A stretch of DNA of 64,000 bases from Brevipalpus yothersi (Eukaryota; Arthropoda; Arachnida; Trombidiformes; Tenuipalpidae): positions 18,426 to 82,425 of the forward strand of contig QZCP01000093.1 of assembly GCA_003956705.1 (NCBI GenBank), given 5' to 3'. A program made the translations under genes and the position numbers. Shown piece after piece: positions 31,817 to 42,814 of this stretch. Position 1 is the stretch's first letter; each line of letters starts with the position of its first letter. Under the pieces are notes generated by a model. That model saw only the letters and a list, made by a program, of their open reading frames with translations, was not told where the DNA came from and made no database searches.

Positions 31817-33028
31817 ATGTTATTAAAACTAGGGATAGTATCATATGTCTCGACGTATCAGATCAAAAATGGTAAATTCATAGGATCTTTGGGTGAGTTC
31901 CTGGGGAAGAATTTATACTACCCTACAAATTGTTCCTTCGTTGATGCAGCAGGAATGATACATAACCCAATTGAATCATTGGGAACCAAAGTGGATACAA
32001 TTCTTGAATTGCCTCTGCTTCCAGTTTTGCCCTCGAATATCACTACTGGTCCTGCATATTCTGAATTTCAATGCCATTTGATGACATTGATCTCGAATCA
32101 TGGGCATGTTAAACCTCCGAAATTTCAGGACTCATTTAAATCGTTCGATCTCCTTTGCTGGATGCTTATGCTTGTCTTGACATTGATACTGATCATAATT
32201 CTCAAGACCTCAACGAAAGAACCTTTCAGTTCCACAGGCTGGCAACACTTCCAGAGTATTTTCCAAGGATATGTCGGTGTATTTCCAAAGAGAATGAGCT
32301 TCAAATTGATCCTCGGTTTGATGCTTACATGGATTGTTCTCATCAAAATTATTTATCTGAGCTGTATTCATACGGACATGATCGTGGTTGATAAAGGGGT
32401 TAAAGTTGACACATTTGATGATGTTATACAGCAGAATCTATCAATTGCGGTGCTTAAAAGTAAACTTTGCCTCATTGCACTGATGAATACTGCTGAATAT
32501 TCTACAGAAGCCAGAAAAGGTCTTGAGATTACCAAAAAAAAGATGATAATTAGTGAAGGATATACGGATGTGCTCTCGGGAAAAATCGACAGGACCTATT
32601 TGACAAACAGGAAAATCATTGCGGCACTTCGTGTTCACCACTGTAGGCTTCCTTCCTACATGAAAATACGAGAAACAACCAGACCGTACACATCCAAGCG
32701 ATCAATAATCAGTCAAAACCAAATTCTATTCATTTCAACTAATCTTGAATCAAAAAAGCGACAAAAGTTTGAAAAATTTGCTTATGCAAATCTTGAGTAT
32801 GGATTTGATATTCGTCGCTCCTCGTTGACAGAAAGATTCGAGAGAGATTTCCAAAAATCTGGTCCAGATCCCTCATGCATGAAGCCCCAACTCCCACCCA
32901 TCAGTCTTGAGCCCCTGAATATGAATTTCCTTTCAGATGCTTTCAAATTGTTCTATATTATCAGTTTCATTTCGGTCATAGTTTTTATGATTGAGGTGCT
33001 GGTTGCAAATGTTCACAATCAAAACTAG
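31817..33028 (+). CDS. Ionotropic receptor A7 (403 aa)
   Basis: Intact frame (MLLKLGIVSYVSTYQIKNGK; NITTGPAYSEFQCHLM; WQHFQSIFQGYVG; TWIVLIKIIYLSCIHTDM; DTFDDVIQQNLSI). In S2 it has unusual residues relative to siblings (TAEYSTEARKGLEITKKKM; RETTRPYTSK). From about 32710 to 32925 it is nearly identical to A3, including the LPPISLEPLNMNF variant that only these two share. Preceded in frame by a short CESLNTF-like stretch. Polyadenylation signal at 33097. Confidence 0.85.
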   Translation: MLLKLGIVSYVSTYQIKNGKFIGSLGEFLGKNLYYPTNCSFVDAAGMIHNPIESLGTKVDTILELPLLPVLPSNITTGPAYSEFQCHLMTLISNHGHVKPPKFQDSFKSFDLLCWMLMLVLTLILIIILKTSTKEPFSSTGWQHFQSIFQGYVGVFPKRMSFKLILGLMLTWIVLIKIIYLSCIHTDMIVVDKGVKVDTFDDVIQQNLSIAVLKSKLCLIALMNTAEYSTEARKGLEITKKKMIISEGYTDVLSGKIDRTYLTNRKIIAALRVHHCRLPSYMKIRETTRPYTSKRSIISQNQILFISTNLESKKRQKFEKFAYANLEYGFDIRRSSLTERFERDFQKSGPDPSCMKPQLPPISLEPLNMNFLSDAFKLFYIISFISVIVFMIEVLVANVHNQN

Positions 33029-33902
33029 AAAGCTTTGCACTTTTCTGCTTTCAAATATGTTCAACAATGTTCGTTACATAATCAATCAGTTGATCAAATA
33101 AATCACACAATATGATGAGGCAAGAACGAATTCATTTATCACCATCTTCTCCTCTTCAATACCCAATATTTTTCGAAAAATTCCCCCAATATTGTGTACA
33201 TACCTAACCAGCCAAACCTATTGGCTCAGGTAACACATATACAAAGAATTAGTGGGTATTAAACATAGAAATTTGATAAAGCAAGAATGCAAACCAGTCA
33301 AAAGGACTCTCGGTAATGGATCAAGCCTGAAAAATAATCAGAAAGTAAAGAATTGAACCGTTCACAGAGGTGAAATGTCATTGAAAGAATAATCAATCCA
33401 TCCCAATCACAGTTTTTGATGGAAATTTTGCGAATCCATAGTTTGAGATGGATTTTTTTCTGTGAAAATGATGCATGATGATACTCTTAGCTCCTGTTCC
33501 TGATCTGAAAGTATAGTTCAATAACGGAAAAACGTGAAAACTGTGAGTCAACAATTTTCTGGAAAAAAATTTTCGCAGGTCCAATTGCCCTTTAAAAAAC
33601 TCTTCCTCGATTTCTGAGATAGTCAATATATAATCATATAATTCGATTCAACTGCAAAATAATAGCATGAATCGATAAATGAACAGAAGTTTCTCTCCAC
33701 GAGTCAACCTCATTAGACGAAAATGATAGCTCTGGGAACAGCTGAGTTTGTGCAAGAGTCATAGGGTCATAAGGGAAGTCTCATGAGAGGAGAAAAAAGT
33801 GTCTCAGGTCCATTGGAAAGTAAGACGAAAATAAAATCAACAACAGCATCTTGTTGTGAAAAAAACTGCAGAAGCTTCATTTAGCTTTTTAGCATTGTGA
33901 AG
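33029..33902. other. Receptor spacer A7-A8
   Basis: The shortest spacer (about 0.87 kb). 33220-33850 is the A4/A6/A8-type upstream flank. No gene seen. Confidence 0.65.
33097..33102 (+). terminator. Polyadenylation signal of A7
   Basis: AATAAA in the conserved GATCAAATAAATC block. Confidence 0.6.
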
Positions 33903-35114
33903 ATGTTACTGAAGCTGGGAATACCGGTATATGGCATGGTTTATTCAATCAAAGATGCTAAATTGAAAGAGCCTCTCGGCGAATTTCTGGAAAAGAATTT
34001 ATACTTCCTCCCAAATTGTTCCTTCGTTGATTCAAGAGAATTGATGGACGATTCAATTGGATCATTGAGAACCAAGGTAAAAACCATTCTCGAATTGCCT
34101 CTATTTCCAGCATTGCCCCTGAATATCACTACTGGTCCTAGATATTCTGAATTCCAATGCTATTTGATGACGTTGGTTCCAAAGCGTGGGCATTTTGAAC
34201 CACCAAGATTCCAGGACTCATTGAAATCATTTGATATCCTAAGCTGGATGCTGATGCTTTTCTTGACAATACTACTGATGGTTATACTCAAGACCTCAAT
34301 GAAAAGACCCTTCTCTTTTGCAAGCTGGCAATACTTCCAAAGTATTTTTCAAGGATACGTTGGTGGATTTCCAAGAGTGATGAGCTTCAAATTGATCCTC
34401 GGTTTGATGCTTACATGGATTGTTCTGATCGAAATTATCTATCTGAGCTCTATTCATACGGACATGATTGTGGTTGATAAGGGGATTAAAGTTGACACAT
34501 TTGATGATATTATACAGCAGAATCTATCGATTATGGTGTCTGGAAGTAGACTTTGCCTTATTGCACTGATGAATGATGCCAAATATTCTGCGGAAGCCAG
34601 AAAAGGTCTTGAAATTTACAACAAGAAGATGTTAATTGACAAAGACCTGTTGGATTGGGCTTCGAGAAAAACCGATATCACATTTTTAACCCATGCTAAC
34701 TTCATAACCGTATCCCGTGTTTGGCATTGTGCACTTCCATCTTCCATGGAAATAAGGGAAAAAGCTGCACTATACACATCCAAGCCGCCAATAATCAATC
34801 AGAACAAAATTTTATTCATTTCTACTCATCTTGAATCAAAAAAGCGAGACAAGTTGGAAAAATTTGCCTACGCACAACTCGAGAATGGATTTGTTCCTCA
34901 CCAATTCTCGTTGGCAGAGAAATACGTGTGGACTTACGAAAAAGTCTGTCCGAATCCCAAATGCATGGAGCCTCAACCTCAACCTATTGTAATCGAGCCA
35001 CTCAATATGAATTTTCTTTCAGATGCTTTCAAATTGTTCTATGTTATGAGTTTCACCTCGGTTGTAATCTTCATGATTGAGGTGCTGGTTGCGAATGTTT
35101 ACAGTCAAAACTAG
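33903..35114 (+). CDS. Ionotropic receptor A8 (403 aa)
   Basis: Intact frame (MLLKLGIPVYGMVYSIKDAK; DSRELMDD; NITTGPRYSEFQCYLM; WQYFQSIFQGYVG; TWIVLIEIIYLSSIHTDM with K-to-E in TM2; DTFDDIIQQNLSI). The late S2 differs from siblings (AEKYVWTYEKVCPNPKCMEP instead of ..ERDFQKSGPDPSCMEP). A mariner-like element sits between its stop and the conserved polyadenylation signal, lengthening the 3' UTR by 1.7 kb. Confidence 0.85.
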   Translation: MLLKLGIPVYGMVYSIKDAKLKEPLGEFLEKNLYFLPNCSFVDSRELMDDSIGSLRTKVKTILELPLFPALPLNITTGPRYSEFQCYLMTLVPKRGHFEPPRFQDSLKSFDILSWMLMLFLTILLMVILKTSMKRPFSFASWQYFQSIFQGYVGGFPRVMSFKLILGLMLTWIVLIEIIYLSSIHTDMIVVDKGIKVDTFDDIIQQNLSIMVSGSRLCLIALMNDAKYSAEARKGLEIYNKKMLIDKDLLDWASRKTDITFLTHANFITVSRVWHCALPSSMEIREKAALYTSKPPIINQNKILFISTHLESKKRDKLEKFAYAQLENGFVPHQFSLAEKYVWTYEKVCPNPKCMEPQPQPIVIEPLNMNFLSDAFKLFYVMSFTSVVIFMIEVLVANVYSQN

Positions 35115-35522
35115 ATAGCTTCGCATTTTTCTGCTCTCAAATGTATGGTAGCATTGTTAATTATACAGGGTGTCCCAGAGTAATATGACTCATTTCAAAC
35201 TTTTATAACTTTTGAATGGATTGTGATATCTTGATAATTCTATCAGTTCCTCAGAGTAAAAATGTGTAAATTTTATGTGGCGGGTGTTTTGAGCCCTTCC
35301 GGTAACTGATTAGCATGGATAAGCGGTCATGAAGCAAAAAAAGTAGGTTTTTCGCGATGCGTGCAAAAGTGGGCGGAGCTATCAAGGAAATGATGTCATT
35401 TTTGAACTTCTCATTAAAAATTACGTCTAGAAAAGTTCATTTGATAGTGATCAAATAAGGAATAAAAATTCGAAAAATACCCGAGAATCAAAAGCAGGTT
35501 TCAGTTCTGGTCACTCATCTGA

Positions 35523-35856
35523 GGTCTCGGTGGCCCAGTGGGCTCGGCCAAGTCTACTGGACACCAAAGTCGTGGGTTCGATACCACCCTCAGACCAAAA
35601 CCTTGGACCCATCAGTTGGGGGCTCAAAGACTCAAGCAAGTTCGTTGGTAAAGACCCAGTTCCCGAGTCAGGACGATACTCGGGTGCTGGTAAAGATTCA
35701 AGTTGGAGACTGCCCCCGGCTGAGAAAATTCAAGGTACTGGTCTTGCCAAAATTTTCAATGACTCATTCACCAAAACATTTGACCCAAAATCATTAGGAT
35801 TAAACAACAGGATGCTAAGTAATCCACTCGCCATCGCCCAATGGGTAACAGCGTAG
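35523..35856 (+). mobile_element. tRNA-derived SINE inside the mariner-like element
   Basis: 35523-35596 looks like a tRNA: acceptor ends GGTCT and AGACC pair, the D stem GGCC/GGCC pairs, box A is TGGCCCAGTGG (35531-35541), and box B is GGTTCGATACC (35575-35585). The anticodon arm does not fold well, so it is not a working tRNA gene. The following 260 bp have no further tRNA features and are taken as the SINE body. The 3' border is uncertain and no target duplication was identified. Confidence 0.7.
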
Positions 35857-35867
35857 TTATTAAAAGC

Positions 35868-36378
35868 GTCCAGCGTTCAGCGAATTGATCAGCGAGGAAT
35901 CAAAGTATGGGCTGGCATATGGACTGGTGGTAGAATTGGTCCGATCGAGTACGAAGGTTCTCTGACAGCTGCTAAGTACTTGGATATGCTGAGAAACCAC
36001 ATCATCCCTCAGATCGATGAATCAAGAAGACATTGGTACATGCAGGATGGTGCTCCATGTCACAGAGGAGGGGGAGTCAAAGAATACCTCGGCGAAATCT
36101 TCGGGGAGAGCGTGCTGGCAATTAGCTGGGATCCTGAGTGGGCACCAAGATCACCTGATGCAACCCCATGCGACTTCTACCTGTGGGGTACCCTGAAGAA
36201 CATGGTGTATGGACGCAGGCTTCAGACTCTGAGACAACTCAAAAATACGATCTGGCAGGAGTTCGATAACCTACCTCAGGAGCAAATAAGAGCTGCCTGC
36301 ATAAGAAGTGTAAGAAAAAGACTTGAATCAATTCTAAATAGGAATGGGGCAGATGTACAGTTCGAAGAAGGGAGATGA
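35868..36378 (+). pseudogene. Mariner-like transposase, C-terminal part only
   Basis: Open frame from RIDQRGIKVWAGIWTGGRIG through HWYMQDGAPCHR (second catalytic Asp) to WAPRSPDATPCDFYLWGTLK (third Asp, 36 residues later) and a terminal FEEGR. The helix-turn-helix and first Asp are absent; the SINE occupies the position where they should be. DNA transposase family, cut-and-paste at TA. Confidence 0.85.
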
Positions 36379-36886
36379 ATAAAAAAAACTTTTTCTCAGT
36401 TTTTGAAAACGCTTGAGGGATTTCGTCTCATGTCAACGTATTTTTGGATTGTTTGCTAGGCTTTGAGCAATTTACGAAGACATTGGCTAAGCTCAGCATG
36501 CTTTCCGATTTGTGTAAGCACAATCCAATAGGCTTTCCATGTTAAAATTGACTGGAATCAACTTTTTTATTCCTTATTTGATCACTATCAAATGAACTTT
36601 TCTAGACGTAATTTTTAATGAGAAGTTCAAAAATGACCTCATTTCCTTGATAGCTCCGCCCGCTTTTGCACGCATCGCGAAAAACCTACTTTTTTTGCTT
36701 CATGACCGCTTATCTATACTGATCAGTTACCGGAAGGTCTCAAAACACCTGCCACATAAAATTTACACATTTTTACTCTGAGGAACTGGAAGAATTATCA
36801 AGATATCACAATCCATTCAAAAGTTATAAAAGTTTGAAATGGGTCATATTACTCTGGGACACCCTGTATAATCAATCAGTTGATCA

Positions 36887-36892
36887 AATAAA
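36887..36892 (+). terminator. Displaced polyadenylation signal of A8
   Basis: AATAAA in the conserved block, now 1.77 kb after the A8 stop because of the mariner-like insertion. Confidence 0.55.
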
Positions 36893-38773
36893 TCTCGCAA
36901 TATGAAGAGGGAAGAACAAGCTCATTCTCTTTCATCAATTTTTCTCCATCATCCAATTTTTCTTAAGAATCCCCTCAGTATTGGATAAACAAACCTGGTA
37001 GGTAAATCGGAAGTGCTTTTCCTTTGAGAAGGTTAGGCTGAAGAATTCTTCTCCTACCTCTGTCAATCACTGAATTCCATTGTTGGGAGTGTCCATCATT
37101 TCATTTTTCATTGCAATATCCAGATGATAGTGACTGTTGAGCAAATCATCGTTGCAAAAATCTTTCAAAGAGAAATTCATAACACAGCTGCATATCATTG
37201 AACTTAAAAACTAAGAAGTTATCTAATTCTTATCAATCCATTTCAGACACTTTCATCTTTCAGCTTCTCCCAAAAGAAACTATACCAATCTAAGCCACGA
37301 GTTATCAGCCAGAATCAAGTTTAATCATCTCAACCAAACTCAATCGTGATCTTAATATTTTTTTCGAGATTACTTTCAATCAAATTCATATACTGCTGGA
37401 GATACCTCATCAGCTATGAAAGTATCATACGAATTTATTGTTCTAAAAATCTGACTTATGATGGAGGAATCAAATCTACTGATTTCTCTTTGAATGTGTT
37501 TGAATAAATTCTCGTCATAGATCTAGAGTTATAGAATGATAATGGTTACGGGAGATGGTAATTTATTGCACAAGCAAATCTTCCTCTAATTGAATCTCGA
37601 ATTGAACTTAACTAGAGTTCTGATTGCTAATGTTAAGAATCAGAATTGACGACTCTCACATTCTTGAGGGCTGGAAAATAAAATTTCGATCTCTTATCCG
37701 TTGCTTTAATGTTTTTTGTAGAGCTCCTATTCACATCATATAGTTATCAAATAGATCTACTGAGCTATTTTGAAGTGATGAACTAACTATGGAATCCACA
37801 CAATCTTCCTCTAAAGCATCCAGCTTCATTCTTTTATAACTCTATTGTTTAACACTCTATCAGAGTGTTTTATCTTTCCATTCAATCGAAGTCGAGAGTT
37901 TTTACAAAGGAGGGAGTTAAAGAGTTCTAAGGGGGGAATTGTGCAGTTGAAAGCTGCCTGTATCTCACCAAATATGCCAACGAGAAATCTCCAGTTCTAT
38001 TCTTCAATTCTCTCTATTATTCTATCTCAGATCTCAGGAGCCTAGGCTCATCATTCTGGTCCAGGTGAACAAAGAGTTTTATTCAATCAATAACTGCTAT
38101 TCTTCTAACTAATTAGAGCGTAAACGAATGAAGCTTCATAATTACAGATCATTATAGTCCAATATTGGAAACTAAGGTCATCAAAGCTAAAATAAACCAG
38201 TTAACTCTTGTGGCTTTTGCTGAAATTTGACATAGAATATTTCGCTCTAATTTACATTAGGAGTATTTTCCCTTGAAGAACTGTCAATAACGATAACAGA
38301 GGATCAACCAATGGATAAATTGGAGCTAGGTAGACTATAGAATTACCAGATGAAACTCAATGAATAATATGGAGTTTTTATCGATTTCATGGATTGATTA
38401 AACTGTGGTCCTATTCATTCATTCTATATAAAGGTGTAACTGAAAGCCTGAGACAAGACACTTTCTTTTCCCTCTCTCTCCTCAAAATGCCCTACACCTG
38501 TTGCTGTACATACACTCACTCATTCTCATCTCCTCATTGATCATTTTCATGAAAAAATCATTCTCTCGTGTTATGATCTTGTGCTTACTGAATAATATTA
38601 AATAAAAAAGATTCAAATCAATTCGCGAATTTAGAGAGAGAGAGAAAGGTGAGAATTAATCCTATCCTCATTTAAGCTCAGTCAATGTCAATCGGGGAAG
38701 TCTGATTTAAGCTCAGGTCAGATCTCTTGCCCACCACATTAATGGTCCATAGGACAAGAATTTTTTTTGCTTC

Positions 38774-39339
38774 GTGTTGCAGCACGAATGGGCATCTATG
38801 ACATCTAGGCGAAAGCCAAAAATATTATCTTTAGCCGGCTTTTGGCGATGTCCCTTACAGACTGCAAATGTTCTTAGAGGTCTAATTACTGAGAGTTTTG
38901 ACCAGTATCTAATTCAACTCTTTGAAAACCCCCTCTCAAATTTTGAAATACACAATTTTTACGAATTGATTCAACTGCCAAACAGGAGCATGATAGCTAG
39001 GATCGATGAATGAAGGAAAGTTTCTCCAACAACTCAACTCACCATACTACAATGATGGCTTTAATTATAAGAGATTGAGTTCGTATGAGAGTAACAGAAG
39101 GAGTCCCAGAGGAGAGGCACAGAGACTTTTGAGATCATTAAAAAGCAAGAGTAAGAACAGGGATCCACATCAATCTTTTGGCCTGATCCTGGATGTATGA
39201 AGCTTCAACCAACATATGCAGTTCTTTAACCAATTAATATAGCTTCCTTCGACGATACTCTAAACCTTTTTTATATTGTCTCTTTCATTTTCATTGGTGT
39301 GTTTGTGCTCGAAATTCTATTTGCAAAACAAGCTGATAT
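38774..39339 (+). pseudogene. Receptor copy with its core deleted
   Basis: An N-terminal-type frame (TANVLRGLITESFDQYLIQL...ENPLSNFEIHNFYELIQLPN, then ARIDE and stop; next frame ..SKSKNRDPHQSFG) joins at about 39181 directly to the receptor C-terminus (PDPGCMKLQPTYAVL stop PINIASFDDTLNLFYIVSF). S1, TM1, TM2 and S2, about 1.2 kb, are absent. The upstream part is the longest readable sample in the array of the lost N-terminal coding region. Confidence 0.7.
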
Positions 39340-39897
39340 CAGTAGGGGTGCCAGTTCCACCATTTTCCAATGCTAGGGGCGTATGCTTAACTTTTTCAAG
39401 AGTAGGCGCAATCAATTCAGTTGATCTTAATAATTTGATGAGATTAGGTGCCGCTGATAAATCACCCGTCTTATATCATTGGCTCTAGCCAACAATCATC
39501 CTTCTAGTTACTCAGTTGAGGCTCAGTCTGTGTTTCAAACTGTTGATCCTCAGACCCCAGAGAAACTCATTCACACAGAGACTCAATTCAATTCTGATTT
39601 GCCTCATACAGTTTAACAATCGAATCTGTAGTCTCACAGCTAAACAGTTATCAGGTTCTTTGACTTGATCACTCCCACCAATTCTAGGGAGTTCCTTGGT
39701 GGAAATTTCGAAAATTTCTGATTCAAGAAGGATTCAGTTTTCTAAAAATGATGCGTCATTATGCTTCTAGTTCTCACCTCTCTTCTGAAAGTCGAGTTCG
39801 ATAGCGAATCAGAGTGAAGACTGTAAAAGTTCTAAGAGGTCTATTTACTCAACGTTTTGATCAGAATCTCATTTGACTCTTCAAGAACCCTCCCTAA

Positions 39898-40164
39898 ACT
39901 TTCAAAATACCCAATATATTGAATTTTATTCAACTGCAAAATGGATGCATAATAGCTAGAATCGATAGATTTACGAAAGTTTCTCTCCACAAATTCAGCT
40001 CAACAGATTACGATGATGGCTCCGATGATAGAGGATTGAGTTCATGTGAGAGAAACAGAAGTTCCAGGGGAGAGGTACAAAGAGCATGGGCATCATCAAA
40101 AAGCCAGACGGACAACCGAAATTCACATCGAAATTTCGAACGTGAAAGCTTGAATACCTTATCC
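39898..40164 (+). other. Open upstream extension of A9
   Basis: In frame with A9 from the stop at 39895 to its ATG: NFIQLQNGCIIARIDRFTK...DYDDGSDDRGLSS...ESLNTLS. Sibling units have the same sequence with stops (for example ARIDE then TGA). It contains no ATG that would obviously start translation, but shows that the upstream DNA derives from coding sequence. Confidence 0.5.
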
Positions 40165-41376
40165 ATGTTATTAAAACTAGGGATACCAGTTTATGCCTCG
40201 ATATATTCGATCAAAGATGGTAGATTCAAAGGATCTTTTGGTGAATTCCTGGAGAAAACCTCATACTTCCCTGCTAACTGTTCCTTCGTTGATGCAAGAA
40301 GATTGATGCAGAATCCAATTGAATCATTGAGAACTAAAGTGGATTCCATTCTGGAATTGCCTCTGCTTCAAGTATTGCCCCTGAACATCACTACTGGCTC
40401 AGCATATTCTGAATTCCAATGCTATTTGATGACGTTGGTTTCAAATCATGGACATGTTAAACCTCCAAAATTTCAAGACTCATTGAAATCGTTTGATATC
40501 TTTTGCGTGATGCTAATATTTGTCTTGACATTATCATTGATGATTGCTCTTTGGATCTCAGCAAAAGGACACTCCTCTTCTGCAAGCTGGCAATACATCC
40601 AGAGTATTTTCCAAGGGTACGTTGGTGGATTTCCGAAGGTGATGAGCTTCAAATTGATCCTTGGTTTGATGCTCATATGGACTGTTCTGGTCAAAATTAT
40701 TTATCTGAGCTGTATTCATACGGACATGATCGTGGTTGATAAAGGGATTAAAGTTGACACATTTGATGATGTTATCCAGCAGAATCTATCAATCATGGTG
40801 ACTAAAAGTAAGCTTTGCCTTATTGCACTGATGAATGATGCCAAATATTCTGCAGAAGCCAGGGAAGGCCTCGAAATTTACAATAAAAAGATGCTAATCG
40901 ACAAAGGACTGATGGACTGGGTCTCGAGAAAAACCGACATCACATATTTCACCAACAAGAAAGTTGTATTTGGAGCCCGTGTTTATCACTGTAAGCTCCC
41001 ATCTCACAGGAAAATACGAGAAACAGCTAGACTGCACACATCCAAGCGGTCAATAATCAGTCAGAACCAAATTCTATTTGTTTCAACTCATCTTGAATCA
41101 GAAAAAAGAAAAAAGTTGGAAAAATTTGCTTATGCACATCTTGAGTATGGATTCAATATTCGTCGCTCTTCATTGACAGAAAGATACGAGAGAGATTTTC
41201 AAAAATCTGGTCCAGATCCCTCATGCATGGAACCCCAACCTCAACCTATTGTTCTCGAGCCCCTGAATATGAATTTTTTTTCAGATGCTTTCAAATTGTT
41301 CTATTTTATCAGTTTCACTTCGGTCATAATTTTTATTATCGAGGTGCTGGTTGCAAATGTTTCCAGTCAAAACTAG
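40165..41376 (+). CDS. Ionotropic receptor A9 (403 aa from the S1 ATG)
   Basis: Intact receptor frame (MLLKLGIPVYASIYSIKDGR; NITTGSAYSEFQCYLM; WQYIQSIFQGYVG; IWTVLVKIIYLSCIHTDM; DTFDDVIQQNLSI; TM3 FKLFYFISFTSVIIFIIEVL). The frame stays open 89 codons upstream of this ATG, the only A gene where this is so. The start at 40165 is chosen because it aligns with the starts of all siblings. Polyadenylation signal at 41445. Confidence 0.85.
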   Translation: MLLKLGIPVYASIYSIKDGRFKGSFGEFLEKTSYFPANCSFVDARRLMQNPIESLRTKVDSILELPLLQVLPLNITTGSAYSEFQCYLMTLVSNHGHVKPPKFQDSLKSFDIFCVMLIFVLTLSLMIALWISAKGHSSSASWQYIQSIFQGYVGGFPKVMSFKLILGLMLIWTVLVKIIYLSCIHTDMIVVDKGIKVDTFDDVIQQNLSIMVTKSKLCLIALMNDAKYSAEAREGLEIYNKKMLIDKGLMDWVSRKTDITYFTNKKVVFGARVYHCKLPSHRKIRETARLHTSKRSIISQNQILFVSTHLESEKRKKLEKFAYAHLEYGFNIRRSSLTERYERDFQKSGPDPSCMEPQPQPIVLEPLNMNFFSDAFKLFYFISFTSVIIFIIEVLVANVSSQN

Positions 41377-42814
41377 ATAACTTTGCACTCCTCTGCTTTC
41401 AATATATGGTAGCATTGTTAATCATATAATCAATCAGGTAATCAAATAAATCTCATAATATGAAGAGACAAGAACAAACTCATTTTTTACAATCAATTCC
41501 TCTCCAATACCAAATATTTTCTAAAAATGTCTTCAATAGTGGACCCTCAGACCCGGTAGGTAAATTGGAAGCATTTTTTCTTGGATATAGTTGACATAGG
41601 AAATTCTTTTCCTACCTCAGTCAATCTTCGAATTCCATTTTTAGATGAGTCCATCACTTTATCGCAATACTTAATTAGTTTATAGTAATTACGGGACAAA
41701 AGAGATTGTGAAAATTTTCTCAAGAAATACACATAACATAGCTACATCTCATCGAGCTTACAAATAAGAAATCATCTCCAGCATTGTCACAAGATCAAAA
41801 AATATAGATAAGATGATTTTATGCAAATATCAGAGCGACAAATAAATTCTTAGACCCAAAGTGCTTGCTCAGACTAGATAGAGCTTAGATTTTTTTACCA
41901 AACGATATATCCCACTCTCTGATCAGTACAACACCTCATTCGAGTTTTTTAACTTTTCAAAAGCTTCTAGCGAAATTTTGTGAGAATTAGAAGCAAAATA
42001 TTCGTCAAGTTCTTCGATTATTTTTTTCGGTTTTTTTTCGATCCATTGCTCACAAACATAATCATTCTGGAGTTTCTACCGACTATTTAGTATATACTGA
42101 TTAAATTTTTTTGCATTCTAATCATGGATAGCCCTTGTCCAGATATGAAAAAATCATCTTCCAAAAATGAGTCATCAATCCAAGTCATTCGTTCATCGTT
42201 CTGATAATATGGACTTGACAGTATTCTTCATCATGCCTCTAATTCATGCTTTGAATATTCAAGCCCAATCAATGAAGAAATTGTACTCCACTCAATTTTG
42301 GTGGATATTTTAAGCTGAATTTAGAAGCAGGAACATCATTATTTTTTTCGAAGAGGAAACATTTCACAACAGTTTTCAAAATGCTTTGAAAAATAGAAAT
42401 GCGCTGAAGAAATCAAGAAACCAACTATGAGAACTAGCACATGGCTGGCAATTTGATTACTTTATAAAACGCTCTGGGATTCCTCCCCTTAATAGGAAAA
42501 CATTAGACACTTTAAGCATGAATGAAAAGGATGCAATCAAACTGTAAAATGTGAAAAATTGAGCCGAACAGATTAGGTCTATTACAAATAAAAACAAAGA
42601 CTGACTGATATTTAGGAAGGATGATATGGAAATACTGCCTAACAATGATAAGAACATAATAAAGGAACATAGAAAAGCTCGTAAAGAAGATGATGATTAG
42701 TTTCTTGTATGAGAGGAGAGAAAGAACTGAAATATATGAGAGTGAAGAACTATCAGCTCGAATTTTCAGTCTAGATCTTAGCTAGCGAGTGGGAAGGAGC
42801 TTTTTCTGTCTGTT
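41377..42814. other. Spacer between group A and group B receptors
   Basis: 41377-41800 is the usual group A downstream sequence. 41800-42800 shows no homology I can see to the A units and no gene. 42640-42810 resembles 45230-45400 upstream of B2. Confidence 0.55.
41445..41450 (+). terminator. Polyadenylation signal of A9
   Basis: AATAAA in the conserved block. Confidence 0.6.

Larger units (their letters stand above)
35166..36866. mobile_element. Tc1/mariner-superfamily element with about 305-bp TIRs, internally deleted
   Basis: Ends CAGGGTGTCCCAGAGTAATA and its inverse, flanked by TA (35164-35165; 36867-36868). The inverted repeats run about 35166-35470 and 36563-36866 with scattered mismatches. 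In the paralogous sites after other A genes the same place reads without the element (..GTTAATCATA(c/t)AATCA..). Inside are the C-terminal part of a DDE transposase (35868-36378) and a tRNA-derived SINE. The transposase N-terminus and first catalytic Asp are missing, so it is non-autonomous. Confidence 0.9.
36893..40164. other. Receptor spacer A8-A9
   Basis: No intact gene. 36970-38700 is downstream-type spacer. 38774-39339 is an internally deleted receptor unit. 39340-39560 is the paralogous empty site of the MULE insertion. 39600-39900 is unassigned. Confidence 0.65.

Noticed and set aside
35523..35596. A functional tRNA gene
   Set aside because: Boxes A and B and acceptor pairing are good, but the anticodon stem does not form, and it is joined to a longer element-like body; called a SINE head instead.
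35530..35856. A 108-codon protein gene
   Set aside because: The frame lies over the SINE head and body and has no recognisable protein features.
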